Positions 1-8,084 of a DNA stretch of 25,573 bases are shown one piece after another. The stretch's first letter is position 1. Every line of letters starts with the position of its first letter. Both the position numbers and the translations under genes were made by a program. Location of the stretch: the NCBI GenBank assembly GCA_050259035.1, contig JBLMZW010000043.1, forward strand, positions 1 through 25,573. The letters are read 5' to 3'. The notes beneath the pieces were generated by a model, which was given only the letters and a program-made list of their open reading frames with translations, was not told the DNA's origin and did not search any database. The DNA comes from JBLMZW01 sp050259035 (GTDB lineage Bacteria > Bacillota > Syntrophomonadia > Syntrophomonadales > DTU052).

Positions 1-43
1 CCGTCTAAATGACCGACAATATTATTCCTTTTTTACTATCTCC

Positions 44-94
44 TTGACGGTAACAAATAAAGCAATTATTCTAATAGTTAGTTTTCTAACTATT
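44..94 (+). promoter_or_regulatory. MarR gene promoter with overlapping palindromic operator
   Basis: A sigma-A-like promoter is visible: -35 TTGACG at 44-49, a 17-nt spacer and -10 TATTCT at 67-72. Directly after the -10 lies a perfect inverted repeat, AATAGTTAG at 73-81 and CTAACTATT at 86-94 around TTTT. It covers the expected transcription start and ends just before the AGGAG ribosome binding site (96-100). MarR dimers typically bind palindromes of about this size, so autorepression of the regulator and the exporter is the likely reading (inference). Confidence 0.7.
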
Positions 95-108
95 TAGGAG
101 TGTATCCG

Positions 109-555
109 ATGGATTATGAAGAAACCCGAGAACTTCATAACTTGTTATTTACGTTTTCAGGCCTGTTTTATGAAAAGATATTTCTTCGGTTCCGTAAGGA
201 TCATTTTAACTATCCCGATTTAAAGAAAAACCATATTCGCATACTAAGTGTATTGTCCCAGTTTGATAACGTAACACCAACCAAACTGTGGAAGATGCTT
301 GACATCGAAAAGGGGAGCCTGACCGCATTGATAGATCACCTGGATGAGCTAGGTCTTCTCATTCGCATGGATGACCCCTCTGATCGCAGGAAAACGTTGC
401 TTTCACTTACTCCGGCCGGCAAGGCCGAGATGGATAGTATTATTAATGACTTCACTGGAAAAATGAATGTTTTTTTTCAGGACCTTGACCCGGATGAAAT
501 GGGTAAATTTGTTGACAGCTTACGGTTTGTCGTAACGTTCATGAAAAAGTTGTAG
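109..555 (+). CDS. MarR family transcriptional regulator
   Basis: This is a 148-aa winged-helix repressor of the MarR family, a cytoplasmic DNA-binding dimer that usually senses small toxic or phenolic compounds. The HTH spans about residues 40-80 (recognition helix about 66-80), followed by the family wing signature D-x-PSDRRK with LTPAG at about 88-104. The flanking helices would form the dimer interface. The start is ATG at 109 because AGGAG (96-100) sits 8 nt upstream; an in-frame GTG at 100 overlaps the Shine-Dalgarno sequence and is not favoured. The gene ends 12 nt before a MATE exporter on the same strand, the usual repressor plus efflux pump arrangement. A perfect palindrome at 73-94 suggests autoregulation. 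The ligand is not known. Confidence 0.9.
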   Translation: MDYEETRELHNLLFTFSGLFYEKIFLRFRKDHFNYPDLKKNHIRILSVLSQFDNVTPTKLWKMLDIEKGSLTALIDHLDELGLLIRMDDPSDRRKTLLSLTPAGKAEMDSIINDFTGKMNVFFQDLDPDEMGKFVDSLRFVVTFMKKL

Positions 556-567
556 GGGGATAAGGGT

Positions 568-1926
568 TTGCGAGATGTAGGAATGGGTGAGCGGAGCATA
601 GGCAGCCTGCTCTGGCAATTTTCCTGGCCAGCCATTATAGGGATGTTATGCAACGCCCTATATAACATTATAGATAGAATATTTGTCGGACGCGGCGTAG
701 GCTCCCTGGCTCTTGCGGCAACAACTGTAGCTTTCCCGCTAATGATCATATTAATAGCCCTGGCCCTTTTGATAGGAGTGGGAGCCACTGCCTTGATCTC
801 CATTCGATTGGGGCAGCAAAAAAAAGATGAGGCTGAATTAATGGCGGGAAACGGCGTTACATTGCTTGTTTTATTACCTTTAATCTTTACGATTGTTTAT
901 TTTGCTTATTCGGACCCGATTTTAAGGGCATTCGGGGCCAGCCCTGAGGTCTTGCCCTACGCCCGTGACTTTATGCATATAATTGCCCTGGGTTCCGTTT
1001 TCGGGGGGCTTAGCATGGGTATGAATAACTTCATTCGTGCGGAGGGCAACCCCATGATGGCTATGTCTACCCAGGTTCTGGGGGCGTTAATCAACGGTGT
1101 TTTGAACTATGTTTTCATTTTTAAAATGGGAATGGGTATTAAAGGTTCAGCCCTGGCAACCGTTTCAGGGCAATTTTTTTCTACCCTCTGGGTAATAAGT
1201 TATTACTTGACTGGACGCAGCCATATTAAAATTAAGATTAAAAACCTTATACCTCGAAAAGTAGCTGTCTTAAGTATTACTGCTATTGGTATTGCCCCGT
1301 TCGCTTTACAAATAGCCAGCTGTGTTCAACAAATAATTTTAAACAATACCATCACGGATTACAGCGGTGATTTGGCCCTTTCAGCGGTGGGAATTATGAT
1401 GAGTATAATTGCCCTCCTGTTCATGCCCATCCTGGGCATAAGCCAGGGAGCACAGCCCATTATCGGATTTAATTATGGTGCCCGGCAATATAACCGGGTT
1501 AAACAAACGTTAAAAAAAGCAATAATAGCTGCCAGTTCCGTCTCTATTATGGGGTTCCTGGTCATTCAGATCTGGCCTGCTGAAATCGTGAGCCTGTTCA
1601 GTAAAGGTAATATCGCCTTAACCCGAATGACTTCTCAAGCCATGGTGGTATATTTCGGGATGGTATTTCTTATTGGTTTTCAAATTGTTTGCTCCCATTA
1701 CTTTCAGGCGGTGGGAAAAGGCTTTAAAGCCGCCATACTGAGTCTATCCCGGCAGGTACTTCTTTTCATCCCGCTGCTCCTAATCCTTCCGCACTTCTGG
1801 GGAATAGACGGTGTTTGGAGAGCCGCGCCAATTGCAGATGGATTATCGGTCATAATAACCGCTGCCTTTATAATCTATGAAATAAGACGGTTGCCGAAAA
1901 CTGAGCTTTTAAGCGAGGATCATTGA
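568..1926 (+). CDS. MATE family multidrug/Na+ antiporter
   Basis: This 452-aa integral membrane protein has about 12 hydrophobic segments arranged as two pseudo-symmetric halves, the length and layout of the MATE (multidrug and toxic compound extrusion) family. Family-like stretches include the N-terminal region with WPAIIGMLCNALYNIIDR and the second-half motif GISQGAQPIIGFNYGAR. Such proteins export cationic drugs or metabolites using Na+ or H+ gradients at the cytoplasmic membrane. The start is TTG at 568, preceded by AGGGGG about 8 nt upstream; an ATG at 583 is possible but has a poorer RBS. It is almost certainly co-transcribed with the MarR gene in front and would be induced when that repressor is released. 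No terminator is obvious in the 72 nt before the convergent sensor gene. Confidence 0.92.
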   Translation: MRDVGMGERSIGSLLWQFSWPAIIGMLCNALYNIIDRIFVGRGVGSLALAATTVAFPLMIILIALALLIGVGATALISIRLGQQKKDEAELMAGNGVTLLVLLPLIFTIVYFAYSDPILRAFGASPEVLPYARDFMHIIALGSVFGGLSMGMNNFIRAEGNPMMAMSTQVLGALINGVLNYVFIFKMGMGIKGSALATVSGQFFSTLWVISYYLTGRSHIKIKIKNLIPRKVAVLSITAIGIAPFALQIASCVQQIILNNTITDYSGDLALSAVGIMMSIIALLFMPILGISQGAQPIIGFNYGARQYNRVKQTLKKAIIAASSVSIMGFLVIQIWPAEIVSLFSKGNIALTRMTSQAMVVYFGMVFLIGFQIVCSHYFQAVGKGFKAAILSLSRQVLLFIPLLLILPHFWGIDGVWRAAPIADGLSVIITAAFIIYEIRRLPKTELLSEDH

Positions 1927-1998
1927 CCGACATTGAAATACGCAGAAGAGATCATTAGGTTTGTTTGATATGCCTTGAAGATAAGTCATTTTTATCTA

Positions 1999-4308
1999 TT
2001 ACAGTTTAGAAAAAACCTCCAGGGCTCTTTTTACCAGTTGTGGATCGAACTGAGTTCCAGCGCACGCGGCTAATTCCTCAAGTACTTTTTCTCTGGTATG
2101 AGCTTTTTGGTAAGGGCGGCCATTTATCATAACGTCATAAGCATCGGCGATCGCGATAATCCTGGAGATAAGCGGTATCTCATCGCCCCTCAATCCCATC
2201 GGGTATCCATTCCCATCCCAACGTTCATGGTGGTACAGTATAGCATCTGCAATAGGAGCTATATCAGGGGAGCTAAGTGCTATCCGATACCCAGTCTCAG
2301 GATGTTTCCTAATGGTTTCCCACTCCTCTGGTGAGAGTTTCCCGGGCTTGTCAAGAATGTTGTTAGGGATAGCAATTTTCCCAATATCATGAAGAAGGGA
2401 AACCAGCTTAATATTATCCATTTCACTGTCCGGCAGAGCAATAGCCTGCCCAATCGTTTGTGCAATGCAGCGTATTCGTTCACAATGTTCCTTGGTTTCA
2501 TGGCTTCTGGCCCATAATGTATTCTCCAATGACAAGATGAAGGAATTGCGCGTGCTTCTATCCGCCAGCAGCTTATGCCGGTACATTTTATCCTCGGCTT
2601 CCCTGATCACTTCTTTTAAATCAGTCGAAGTCAAATTTTTGCTGGCTAACCCCAGGGATATACTGGTCTGGATCGGCAGGTTATTAATATCTTCACAGCG
2701 ATTGTTTATTCGTTTGAGAATTTTAGAAGCAGTTTCTTTATCACACCGGGGCAAAAGAATAATAAACTCGTCTCCACCCCAGCGGGCAACAATATCCTCT
2801 TCCCGGCACGAACTTTTTAATGTTGCCGCGACCGTTATTAAAACGTTGTCTCCCTCATGATGTCCCAGGGCATCATTAATGAGCTTTAACCCATTTACAT
2901 CCCCCATAATCAGACTTATCGGCAACTGCCTTTCGGTATCTAAACGTTCCAGTTCTGCCTCAAAAAAAGCCCGGTTATATAAACCTGTTAATTTGTCATG
3001 AAAACTCAAGTATTTAATTTCTTCTTCCGATCGCTTACGGTCGGTTATATCACCGGCAATGCTTAATTGACAAGTCCCGCCGTCAATATCGATTTTTACG
3101 GCTGAAAACAACCCTATCCAGATTTCACCGGATTTACGCCGAAAATTAAATTCCATATCACGAACTGGAACATCCCTGAGAAGCATTTGTCTCATTTTCT
3201 TGCCGTCGGCGGGATTAACCCAGATTCCCAGTTCAATCGGGGTTTTCCCGATTATTTCATTACGTTGAAAACCAACAATGCGGCAGAAGCTTTCATTTAC
3301 CAGTATAAACCGCCCATCATTAAGGGTCGATATAGCCTCGGCGTTAGGACTGGCATTAAAAGCCTTGGAAAACCGTTCTTCGGATAACCGCAAGGCTTCC
3401 TGGTCTTTTTTCCGTTCCGTAATATCCTTACTTACCATAAGGAGAAGCGGTCTATTAAATACTTTTATTATCTCTGCCGAAATCAAAAAATCGCGGACCT
3501 CTCCAGATCTCATGCGAAAAGCAGTTTCCAAGTTGCGTAAATTGCCATTGATTTCAAGTTGTTCTATGAACCTTTGTCGTTCATCTTCACTAGGCCAGAT
3601 TCCAAGTTCGGAGCTGGTACGTCCAATTGCTTCTTCCCATGAGTATCCTGTAGCTTCGATCCAGGCGTCATTCACTTTTACATAACGTCCATCATCTAAG
3701 GTAGTTACACAAATAGGTTCCGGGTTTCTCCATAAAACCTTGGCCAGTCCTTCCTGTCGAATGCTTTCCAACCCCATATTAGCCAGAACCCGGGCAACCT
3801 GAGAATAGAATTCAACGACAGTTATTACTTTATCCCGGGGATGTACCGGAACTCTTTGCAGTGCATCTATATAACCATCCTCGTCGAATCCGTATTCCCT
3901 GGCCTGGCGGCGAAAAAAATCCTCGTCAGGTGGGTCGTGCAGAATTTGTCCAAGAAATATCGTTGCCAGGTGTTGTCCTTCAACTATAATTGGAGTCGCA
4001 TATTCCATAAGCCCGTTATTACATTGGTAAGCCACATAAGGTCCATCCTGGAGATGGTCTAGTATGTAACTGTCACTTTGCTGACAACGCAGTTCAGTAC
4101 AGGGACAAACTCGATGGAATTTGGTGCAGATATCCTGCCATCCTTTCATAATCAGGATGTTGTTCTCGGGGTCAAGAATGGAATATTGCATACCTGTAAT
4201 CATATAAAATGACTCAAACAACTGGTCAATAAGAGAGATGTCGACGAGATCAAGAAAATGATAGCCGGGAGAGTTGCCAGTATCTTTTGCTACATCTTCA
4301 GCCTTCAA
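1999..4308 (-). CDS. PocR-PAS-PAS-GGDEF-HD-GYP sensor protein
   Basis: This is a 769-aa signalling protein with no transmembrane segment, so it is probably cytoplasmic. Domains in order: a PocR sensory domain (about 18-180) with a cysteine cluster at C61, C68, C70 and C75; two PAS domains (about 190-300 and 312-425); a GGDEF diguanylate cyclase (about 435-580) with intact GGDEF at 511-515 and an RxxD inhibitory site (REED, 502-505) exactly five residues ahead; and an HD-GYP phosphodiesterase (about 600-769) with HD at 640-641, HH at 693-694 and GYP at 701-703. Both catalytic signatures look intact, so it may both synthesise and hydrolyse c-di-GMP according to signal. The start is TTG at 4308, with GAGGAGG 5 nt upstream. 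The cysteines could bind a metal or cluster (inference). It converges with the MATE gene, and no partner gene is adjacent. Confidence 0.93.
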   Translation of the reverse strand: MKAEDVAKDTGNSPGYHFLDLVDISLIDQLFESFYMITGMQYSILDPENNILIMKGWQDICTKFHRVCPCTELRCQQSDSYILDHLQDGPYVAYQCNNGLMEYATPIIVEGQHLATIFLGQILHDPPDEDFFRRQAREYGFDEDGYIDALQRVPVHPRDKVITVVEFYSQVARVLANMGLESIRQEGLAKVLWRNPEPICVTTLDDGRYVKVNDAWIEATGYSWEEAIGRTSSELGIWPSEDERQRFIEQLEINGNLRNLETAFRMRSGEVRDFLISAEIIKVFNRPLLLMVSKDITERKKDQEALRLSEERFSKAFNASPNAEAISTLNDGRFILVNESFCRIVGFQRNEIIGKTPIELGIWVNPADGKKMRQMLLRDVPVRDMEFNFRRKSGEIWIGLFSAVKIDIDGGTCQLSIAGDITDRKRSEEEIKYLSFHDKLTGLYNRAFFEAELERLDTERQLPISLIMGDVNGLKLINDALGHHEGDNVLITVAATLKSSCREEDIVARWGGDEFIILLPRCDKETASKILKRINNRCEDINNLPIQTSISLGLASKNLTSTDLKEVIREAEDKMYRHKLLADRSTRNSFILSLENTLWARSHETKEHCERIRCIAQTIGQAIALPDSEMDNIKLVSLLHDIGKIAIPNNILDKPGKLSPEEWETIRKHPETGYRIALSSPDIAPIADAILYHHERWDGNGYPMGLRGDEIPLISRIIAIADAYDVMINGRPYQKAHTREKVLEELAACAGTQFDPQLVKRALEVFSKL

Positions 4309-4596
4309 GGGTGCCTCCTCAAACCGTACAATTTTACAATCAATTGAGCGCGATATCGTACATGAGGGCTGCTCTTACTTTTGAGGGTACATCCATTCAG
4401 ATCGCGGTGAAAACAAATGTCCGAAATGACATATTTTAGCTTTGACACGTTTTGTGTCGCATGATGTCGTAAGATATTTAAATTATAATCCTTATTGTTT
4501 TTTCCTGCCAAACACGAATTTCCATTATTGAAGATGTTAAGGAAAAGGGTTAAATCTTCCAAAGATGGGCTCGGGCATTTTACTATTGTGAATTAT
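4309..4596. other. Intergenic region upstream of the sensor gene
   Basis: No convincing gene is seen here. It holds the leader of the PocR sensor gene and, at 4444-4458, a short inverted repeat, GACAC and GTGTC around 5 nt. I could not assign a clear -35/-10 pair to the sensor gene. An in-frame stretch on the minus strand lacks protein character and an RBS. Confidence 0.4.
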
Positions 4597-4621
4597 AAAA
4601 AATGGGAAGACCCCCCATTTT
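4597..4621 (-). terminator. Rho-independent terminator of the NAD salvage operon
   Basis: AAAATGGG (4599-4606) pairs with CCCATTTT (4614-4621). On the minus strand the stem is followed by a T-rich run. It lies 30 nt downstream of the phosphoribosyltransferase stop codon and should end that transcript. The A/T-rich arms could make it bidirectional. Confidence 0.8.
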
Positions 4622-4650
4622 ATATGTCAATGTTATATATGCTACTCGCA

Positions 4651-6036
4651 TCATATGCTATGGTTATCATATGAAACATCATTTCTCCCCTTTTTAATTA
4701 TCTTAAGATTCGGATTTTTACCTGGAGATCGTCCGACCTTGGCCATCGGATACCACGAATCACCTATTTTGACCCTAACAATATCTGCAGTGTAATCATT
4801 ATTGCCGTCACACTCATGACAGTTAGCAAGCAGTGACGAGCCTACTCCATAAATATCTGCTGGCACGCCTAAAGCTTCAAACTTATTAATTCGTTCAACA
4901 TCAAAACCGCCGGTAACTACTATTTTTACTTCCTCACACCATTGGCGGGCAATCTTTACTGCCTCGATTGGAACTTCCCAGGCTTTATAGGCAACGTTTA
5001 TAGACTCACGCAATGCCCAGACTAATCTGGGATTTACTCCGCAATCCAGCTTCATTTCTCCAAGCGGCGGAACAGATACATCTCTCATGTTTCCGGAAGT
5101 GTCGGGACGAACGCCAAACAATTTGTATTTCTGGGCTTCTTCGTACTTGCCGGCCTGCCATAATTCCCAGTACCGTTTAAACATGCTCCGCATTACCTTA
5201 AGGGTATCGCCAACACAATCATTGTGAAAATCAACCAGAGCGATCCTCGGGATTTCGGCCGGCATTACCCGTGAGAACTGCAGCATCGTCTCGCTAGTGT
5301 CTCCTAGAAAACAAGCGATAGAAGCATGCGCCACCGTACCTCCTCCAACTCCACCCCACCATTCTGCCTGTCCATCGGTAGAGACCAGTACCCGGGACTG
5401 TTTTCCTTCGTACCGGTTGAAGGCCTGGACCGCCAGGGAATAAGCGTAGCCATGGAATGGCTGCATCTTATAGTGTGCAAACCGGGCCGGGAAGAATAAA
5501 ATATCCTTTCCTTTCGCGGCTGCCAGTACATTGTAGACATTGGTAGCTACTTGGGTCGCCTCAGACAGTACCCCGAGTATAGGGGTCTCAAGAATCCCAA
5601 AGTCCTGGTAACGTCCTCGGACTTTAAGAACCGGCTGAACCTGTTGCGGATCATCACCGTAAGTAACGATCGTACCATCTTCAACCGCTTCAATTTCTAG
5701 TTGGTCATAAGTATTTATGAAAACGCCATTGTCATCAAAATAGCCTGTGCATTCCTGCAAAATGGCTAGAGCTTCGTCTACCCCGGCTACCAGGCTGAAT
5801 GGTTTTCTCCGGGTAAAAAACTGTATTTCAACTACTATGTTTCCGGTTTCCACGCTGGCGGTATCAATGTCTTTAATATCGCTTCTGCCCTGGAAAGTGT
5901 AGCCTTCTTTATCCAAGACTTCAAGCATCCTTACAATATTTCTAAAGTATGCGTCTGTGTACCACCCTTTGCGCATTCGGCCAACATCGATTTGGAAGAC
6001 TTCTTTTGATAGTCTCTGCCCGTTAAATATACTCAC
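4651..6036 (-). CDS. pncB: Nicotinate phosphoribosyltransferase
   Basis: This is a 461-aa member of the NAPRTase/QPRTase fold family. It joins nicotinate to PRPP, with ATP coupling in most members, to give nicotinate mononucleotide in the Preiss-Handler NAD salvage pathway. Family hallmarks seen are the N-terminal segment about YFRNIVRMLE, the central FFPARFAHYKMQPFHGYAYS region, VDFHNDCVGDTL, RPDTSGN and the phosphate-binding C-terminal part VVTGGFDVERINKFEALGVPADIYGVGSSL. The start is GTG at 6036, preceded by AAGGGG 8 nt away. The upstream neighbour, 45 nt away on the same strand, is a nicotinamidase that makes its substrate, which supports the assignment and a two-gene operon. A terminator follows at 4597-4621. 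The gene symbol is a functional name; clostridial members of this branch are sometimes called pncB2 or naPRTase. Confidence 0.93.
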   Translation of the reverse strand: MSIFNGQRLSKEVFQIDVGRMRKGWYTDAYFRNIVRMLEVLDKEGYTFQGRSDIKDIDTASVETGNIVVEIQFFTRRKPFSLVAGVDEALAILQECTGYFDDNGVFINTYDQLEIEAVEDGTIVTYGDDPQQVQPVLKVRGRYQDFGILETPILGVLSEATQVATNVYNVLAAAKGKDILFFPARFAHYKMQPFHGYAYSLAVQAFNRYEGKQSRVLVSTDGQAEWWGGVGGGTVAHASIACFLGDTSETMLQFSRVMPAEIPRIALVDFHNDCVGDTLKVMRSMFKRYWELWQAGKYEEAQKYKLFGVRPDTSGNMRDVSVPPLGEMKLDCGVNPRLVWALRESINVAYKAWEVPIEAVKIARQWCEEVKIVVTGGFDVERINKFEALGVPADIYGVGSSLLANCHECDGNNDYTADIVRVKIGDSWYPMAKVGRSPGKNPNLKIIKKGRNDVSYDNHSI

Positions 6037-6081
6037 TTCCCAAGCCCCTTTCAGCCTCTTATCAACTTAATTTGAGTTAAC

Positions 6082-6732
6082 TTATATTAAAATATCCTTT
6101 ACCAGCTCGACCCCATTCACCTGCATCAGATATAAGGCCATTTGGTTGACGGCTTCCGCGTTGTGTCCCGGAGCATCATAAGTATCGACCAGAGCTGTAG
6201 GCACTATAACCCTACCGGCTATGTTTTCCTGATTCATTTTGGCTTTTAAAGTTACGGACATCAGAAATATACAGATATCAGTACAACATCCTACTACGAC
6301 GAAGGTTGGTAGGTCGTCAGGGCCCAGCGGAACTGTTAGTTTTTCCCATACGCCTGGCACCACCAATCCATTGGTACAGTTCTTTCGAATTATTTCGATA
6401 TTGAGATCAGTCAGTTCGTTAATAAGTTCGGCCTCCCGAGTACCTTCCAGGCAATGTTCGGGGAAATCCTGAAATTCAGCCGAATCTGCATGGTGCTGAT
6501 CTGTGAAGGCGGCAATCCGGTATCCAGCTTCAGCAAACTTAGCCGCGAGTTTGCCTATAGGTTTGCTCATGGCCATTATCCTTGGGCTGGCAAGCGCCCC
6601 CCACTCCGTAAACCCTTTAAGCATATCGATGATAACCAGAGTAGTGTTGGGGGCGAGATCCGTGAAGGCAATTGAAGGTAGGTCCCGAAGGGCTCTGGAT
6701 GTTTCGACTAATAACTGATCACTATTCATCAT
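6082..6732 (-). CDS. pncA: Nicotinamidase (isochorismatase-fold cysteine hydrolase)
   Basis: This 216-aa cysteine hydrolase deamidates nicotinamide to nicotinate plus ammonia. The catalytic triad expected for PncA-type enzymes is present: D36 (in VIIDMLKGF), K117 (in IIRKNCTNG) and C154 (in GCCTDIC). Candidate metal ligands are D78, H80 and H93 (DQHH ... PEHCLEGTREAEL), like the Asp/His/His set of characterised nicotinamidases. Isochorismatases of this fold lack that metal set, so nicotinamidase is preferred, and the phosphoribosyltransferase gene directly downstream agrees. The start is ATG at 6732 with GGGGAG 6 nt upstream; a second ATG follows immediately. Transcription probably begins about 100 nt upstream at the candidate promoter at 6840-6869. 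Confidence 0.9.
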   Translation of the reverse strand: MMNSDQLLVETSRALRDLPSIAFTDLAPNTTLVIIDMLKGFTEWGALASPRIMAMSKPIGKLAAKFAEAGYRIAAFTDQHHADSAEFQDFPEHCLEGTREAELINELTDLNIEIIRKNCTNGLVVPGVWEKLTVPLGPDDLPTFVVVGCCTDICIFLMSVTLKAKMNQENIAGRVIVPTALVDTYDAPGHNAEAVNQMALYLMQVNGVELVKDILI

Positions 6733-6839
6733 GCATTACTCCCCGTATATGTATTTAGCACCTAACCATCCGCCATTGGATTATGTTTAACCGTTTAGCA
6801 AAACCGTGCTGCACATCGGCTTTCATGAGCAACATACTT

Positions 6840-6879
6840 ATAATATAGAGATTGCTCAGAATATGTCATATAACATATT
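6840..6879 (-). promoter_or_regulatory. Candidate promoter and palindrome of the NAD salvage operon
   Basis: On the minus strand, ATGACA (6869-6864) and TATTAT (6845-6840) are separated by 18 nt and point at pncA. A 20-bp inverted repeat, AATATGT (6860-6866) and ACATATT (6873-6879) around 6 nt, overlaps the -35 box, as expected for a repressor operator. It does not resemble an operator I recognise. The remaining 100 nt or so before pncA show no gene. Confidence 0.45.
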
Positions 6880-6947
6880 ATCGAGTATGGACCACTAAAT
6901 CTCAACACCACTGATTGTTTCTTCTCTTGTGGCTAATAAAGATACGT

Positions 6948-6982
6948 AAAAAACAAAATAACATCACCCAACTAAGGTGATG
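6948..6982 (-). terminator. Terminator of the 2-oxoacid oxidoreductase operon
   Basis: CATCACC (6962-6968) and GGTGATG (6976-6982) form a perfect 7-bp stem with a 7-nt loop. On the minus strand it is followed by a T-rich tract (complement of 6948-6961). It lies 120 nt beyond the CbiET-like gene and separates that operon from the NAD salvage genes. Confidence 0.85.
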
Positions 6983-7104
6983 CCATTTCAATTGCAAATT
7001 CTAAGTATTTTTCTCTGTTAAGGATAGCTGCATGGATATGAAGATGGCTCTTTATGTGTTGTGACCAGCCTATTGCCTCCGGCTTCCAGGCCGCAACATT
7101 ATAG

Positions 7105-8013
7105 CTAGGCTTTAATGCTTCTGGCCGAGATCAGCCAGGGAGCTGGAAATGGCTCGATCACGTTTTTGCTATTGACTCGAGATACCTCTATAAGGATCGC
7201 TTCAGTGCGTTCCAGGCCGTTTTCGTGAAACAAGGCCGGAAGAGATGTCAGGGTTTCGAAGTCATAGGTGTATATAACAAAATCCATGACGGGGTTGATG
7301 GCCAGGAGTCTTTTTATTTCACTGCCGATTCTGGGACTTGCTACTATAAACGCCAAATCCGGCACGGGTAGCTTATCCATCAAATCATCTTCCAGAGAAT
7401 CAACAATTATTACGTTGGAGAGACCAAATTTTTCAACATTACATTGCATAGTATCCCGATCCCTGGGGCTATATTCCACAGCAATGATACTGCCTTCGGC
7501 AGCAATCATAGCGGCCTCTACTGCGATGCTCTCACCTGAGATGATACATATATTAGCCTGGTCCCGTAAATTGAGCTTAGTTATTATAACAGCCCGAGCT
7601 TCCCGGCATACATACTGAACCGACCCGGGGGCGAAACGGCTGTTCTCCATACCTACCTGATAATTCGTTACAGCGTTAGGATTCAGAATCAACATGGCTG
7701 CAGAGTAATTGATCCCGCGGTTGATCATGTCTGAGACTTGGTCGTGTTTGATCTCACCTATTGGATCTGAGCCCTCGTTGTACCAGATAACGCAGTCTCC
7801 CAGCTCCGCATTCCACATGTCATAGAATATATCCGGGTGCCCGGCATCCACAAACACTAGCACCGCCCGGTTGCTCATTACGGTCGAAATCAGGTTCTTA
7901 TTCTTCCCTGTCATATCCAGCATCTTCACTTTTGCCAGATTAATATCAACGTTTTGTGAAAAATAATGAAGCCAGGATAAAATTACCTCATTAGTAAACA
8001 TGGTTTGTTCCAC
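7105..8013 (-). CDS. CbiET-like (precorrin methyltransferase-related) protein, degenerate
   Basis: The 302-aa product resembles the fused CbiE-CbiT/CobL methyltransferase of cobalamin synthesis. The C-terminal part (about 137-290) follows CbiT: REARAVIITKLNLR, then the SAM-binding strand and loop, IAVEYSPRD, CNVEKFGLSNVIIVD, PDLAFI and VIYTYDFETLTSLPALF. However, the glycine-rich loop normally read as DIGAGTGSVSIEAA is ISGESIAVEAA (about 158-168), which has lost the GxGxG pattern and is shorter. The N-terminal part (about 45-115) only faintly recalls CbiE. Catalysis of the usual decarboxylating methylation is therefore doubtful. The start is GTG at 8013 with GGGAGG 8 nt upstream; an in-frame ATG at 8037 lacks an RBS. 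It lies 71 nt after porB on the same strand, before the terminator at 6948-6982, so it belongs to the T-box operon. No other corrin gene is in the window. Confidence 0.7.
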   Translation of the reverse strand: MEQTMFTNEVILSWLHYFSQNVDINLAKVKMLDMTGKNKNLISTVMSNRAVLVFVDAGHPDIFYDMWNAELGDCVIWYNEGSDPIGEIKHDQVSDMINRGINYSAAMLILNPNAVTNYQVGMENSRFAPGSVQYVCREARAVIITKLNLRDQANICIISGESIAVEAAMIAAEGSIIAVEYSPRDRDTMQCNVEKFGLSNVIIVDSLEDDLMDKLPVPDLAFIVASPRIGSEIKRLLAINPVMDFVIYTYDFETLTSLPALFHENGLERTEAILIEVSRVNSKNVIEPFPAPWLISARSIKA

Positions 8014-8084
8014 AGGCAAGACCTCCCTTGCTAACATTTATCATACCATGCTTTTTGGATTTATTCCCAGTCTCAGAATAGAAT

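Noticed and set aside
2465..2860. 131-codon plus-strand frame opposite the GGDEF region
   Set aside because: Shadow of the sensor gene; its product has no family features.
4305..4562. 85-codon minus-strand frame upstream of the PocR sensor gene
   Set aside because: No RBS, no protein-like composition or domain. It lies in the promoter/leader of the sensor gene.
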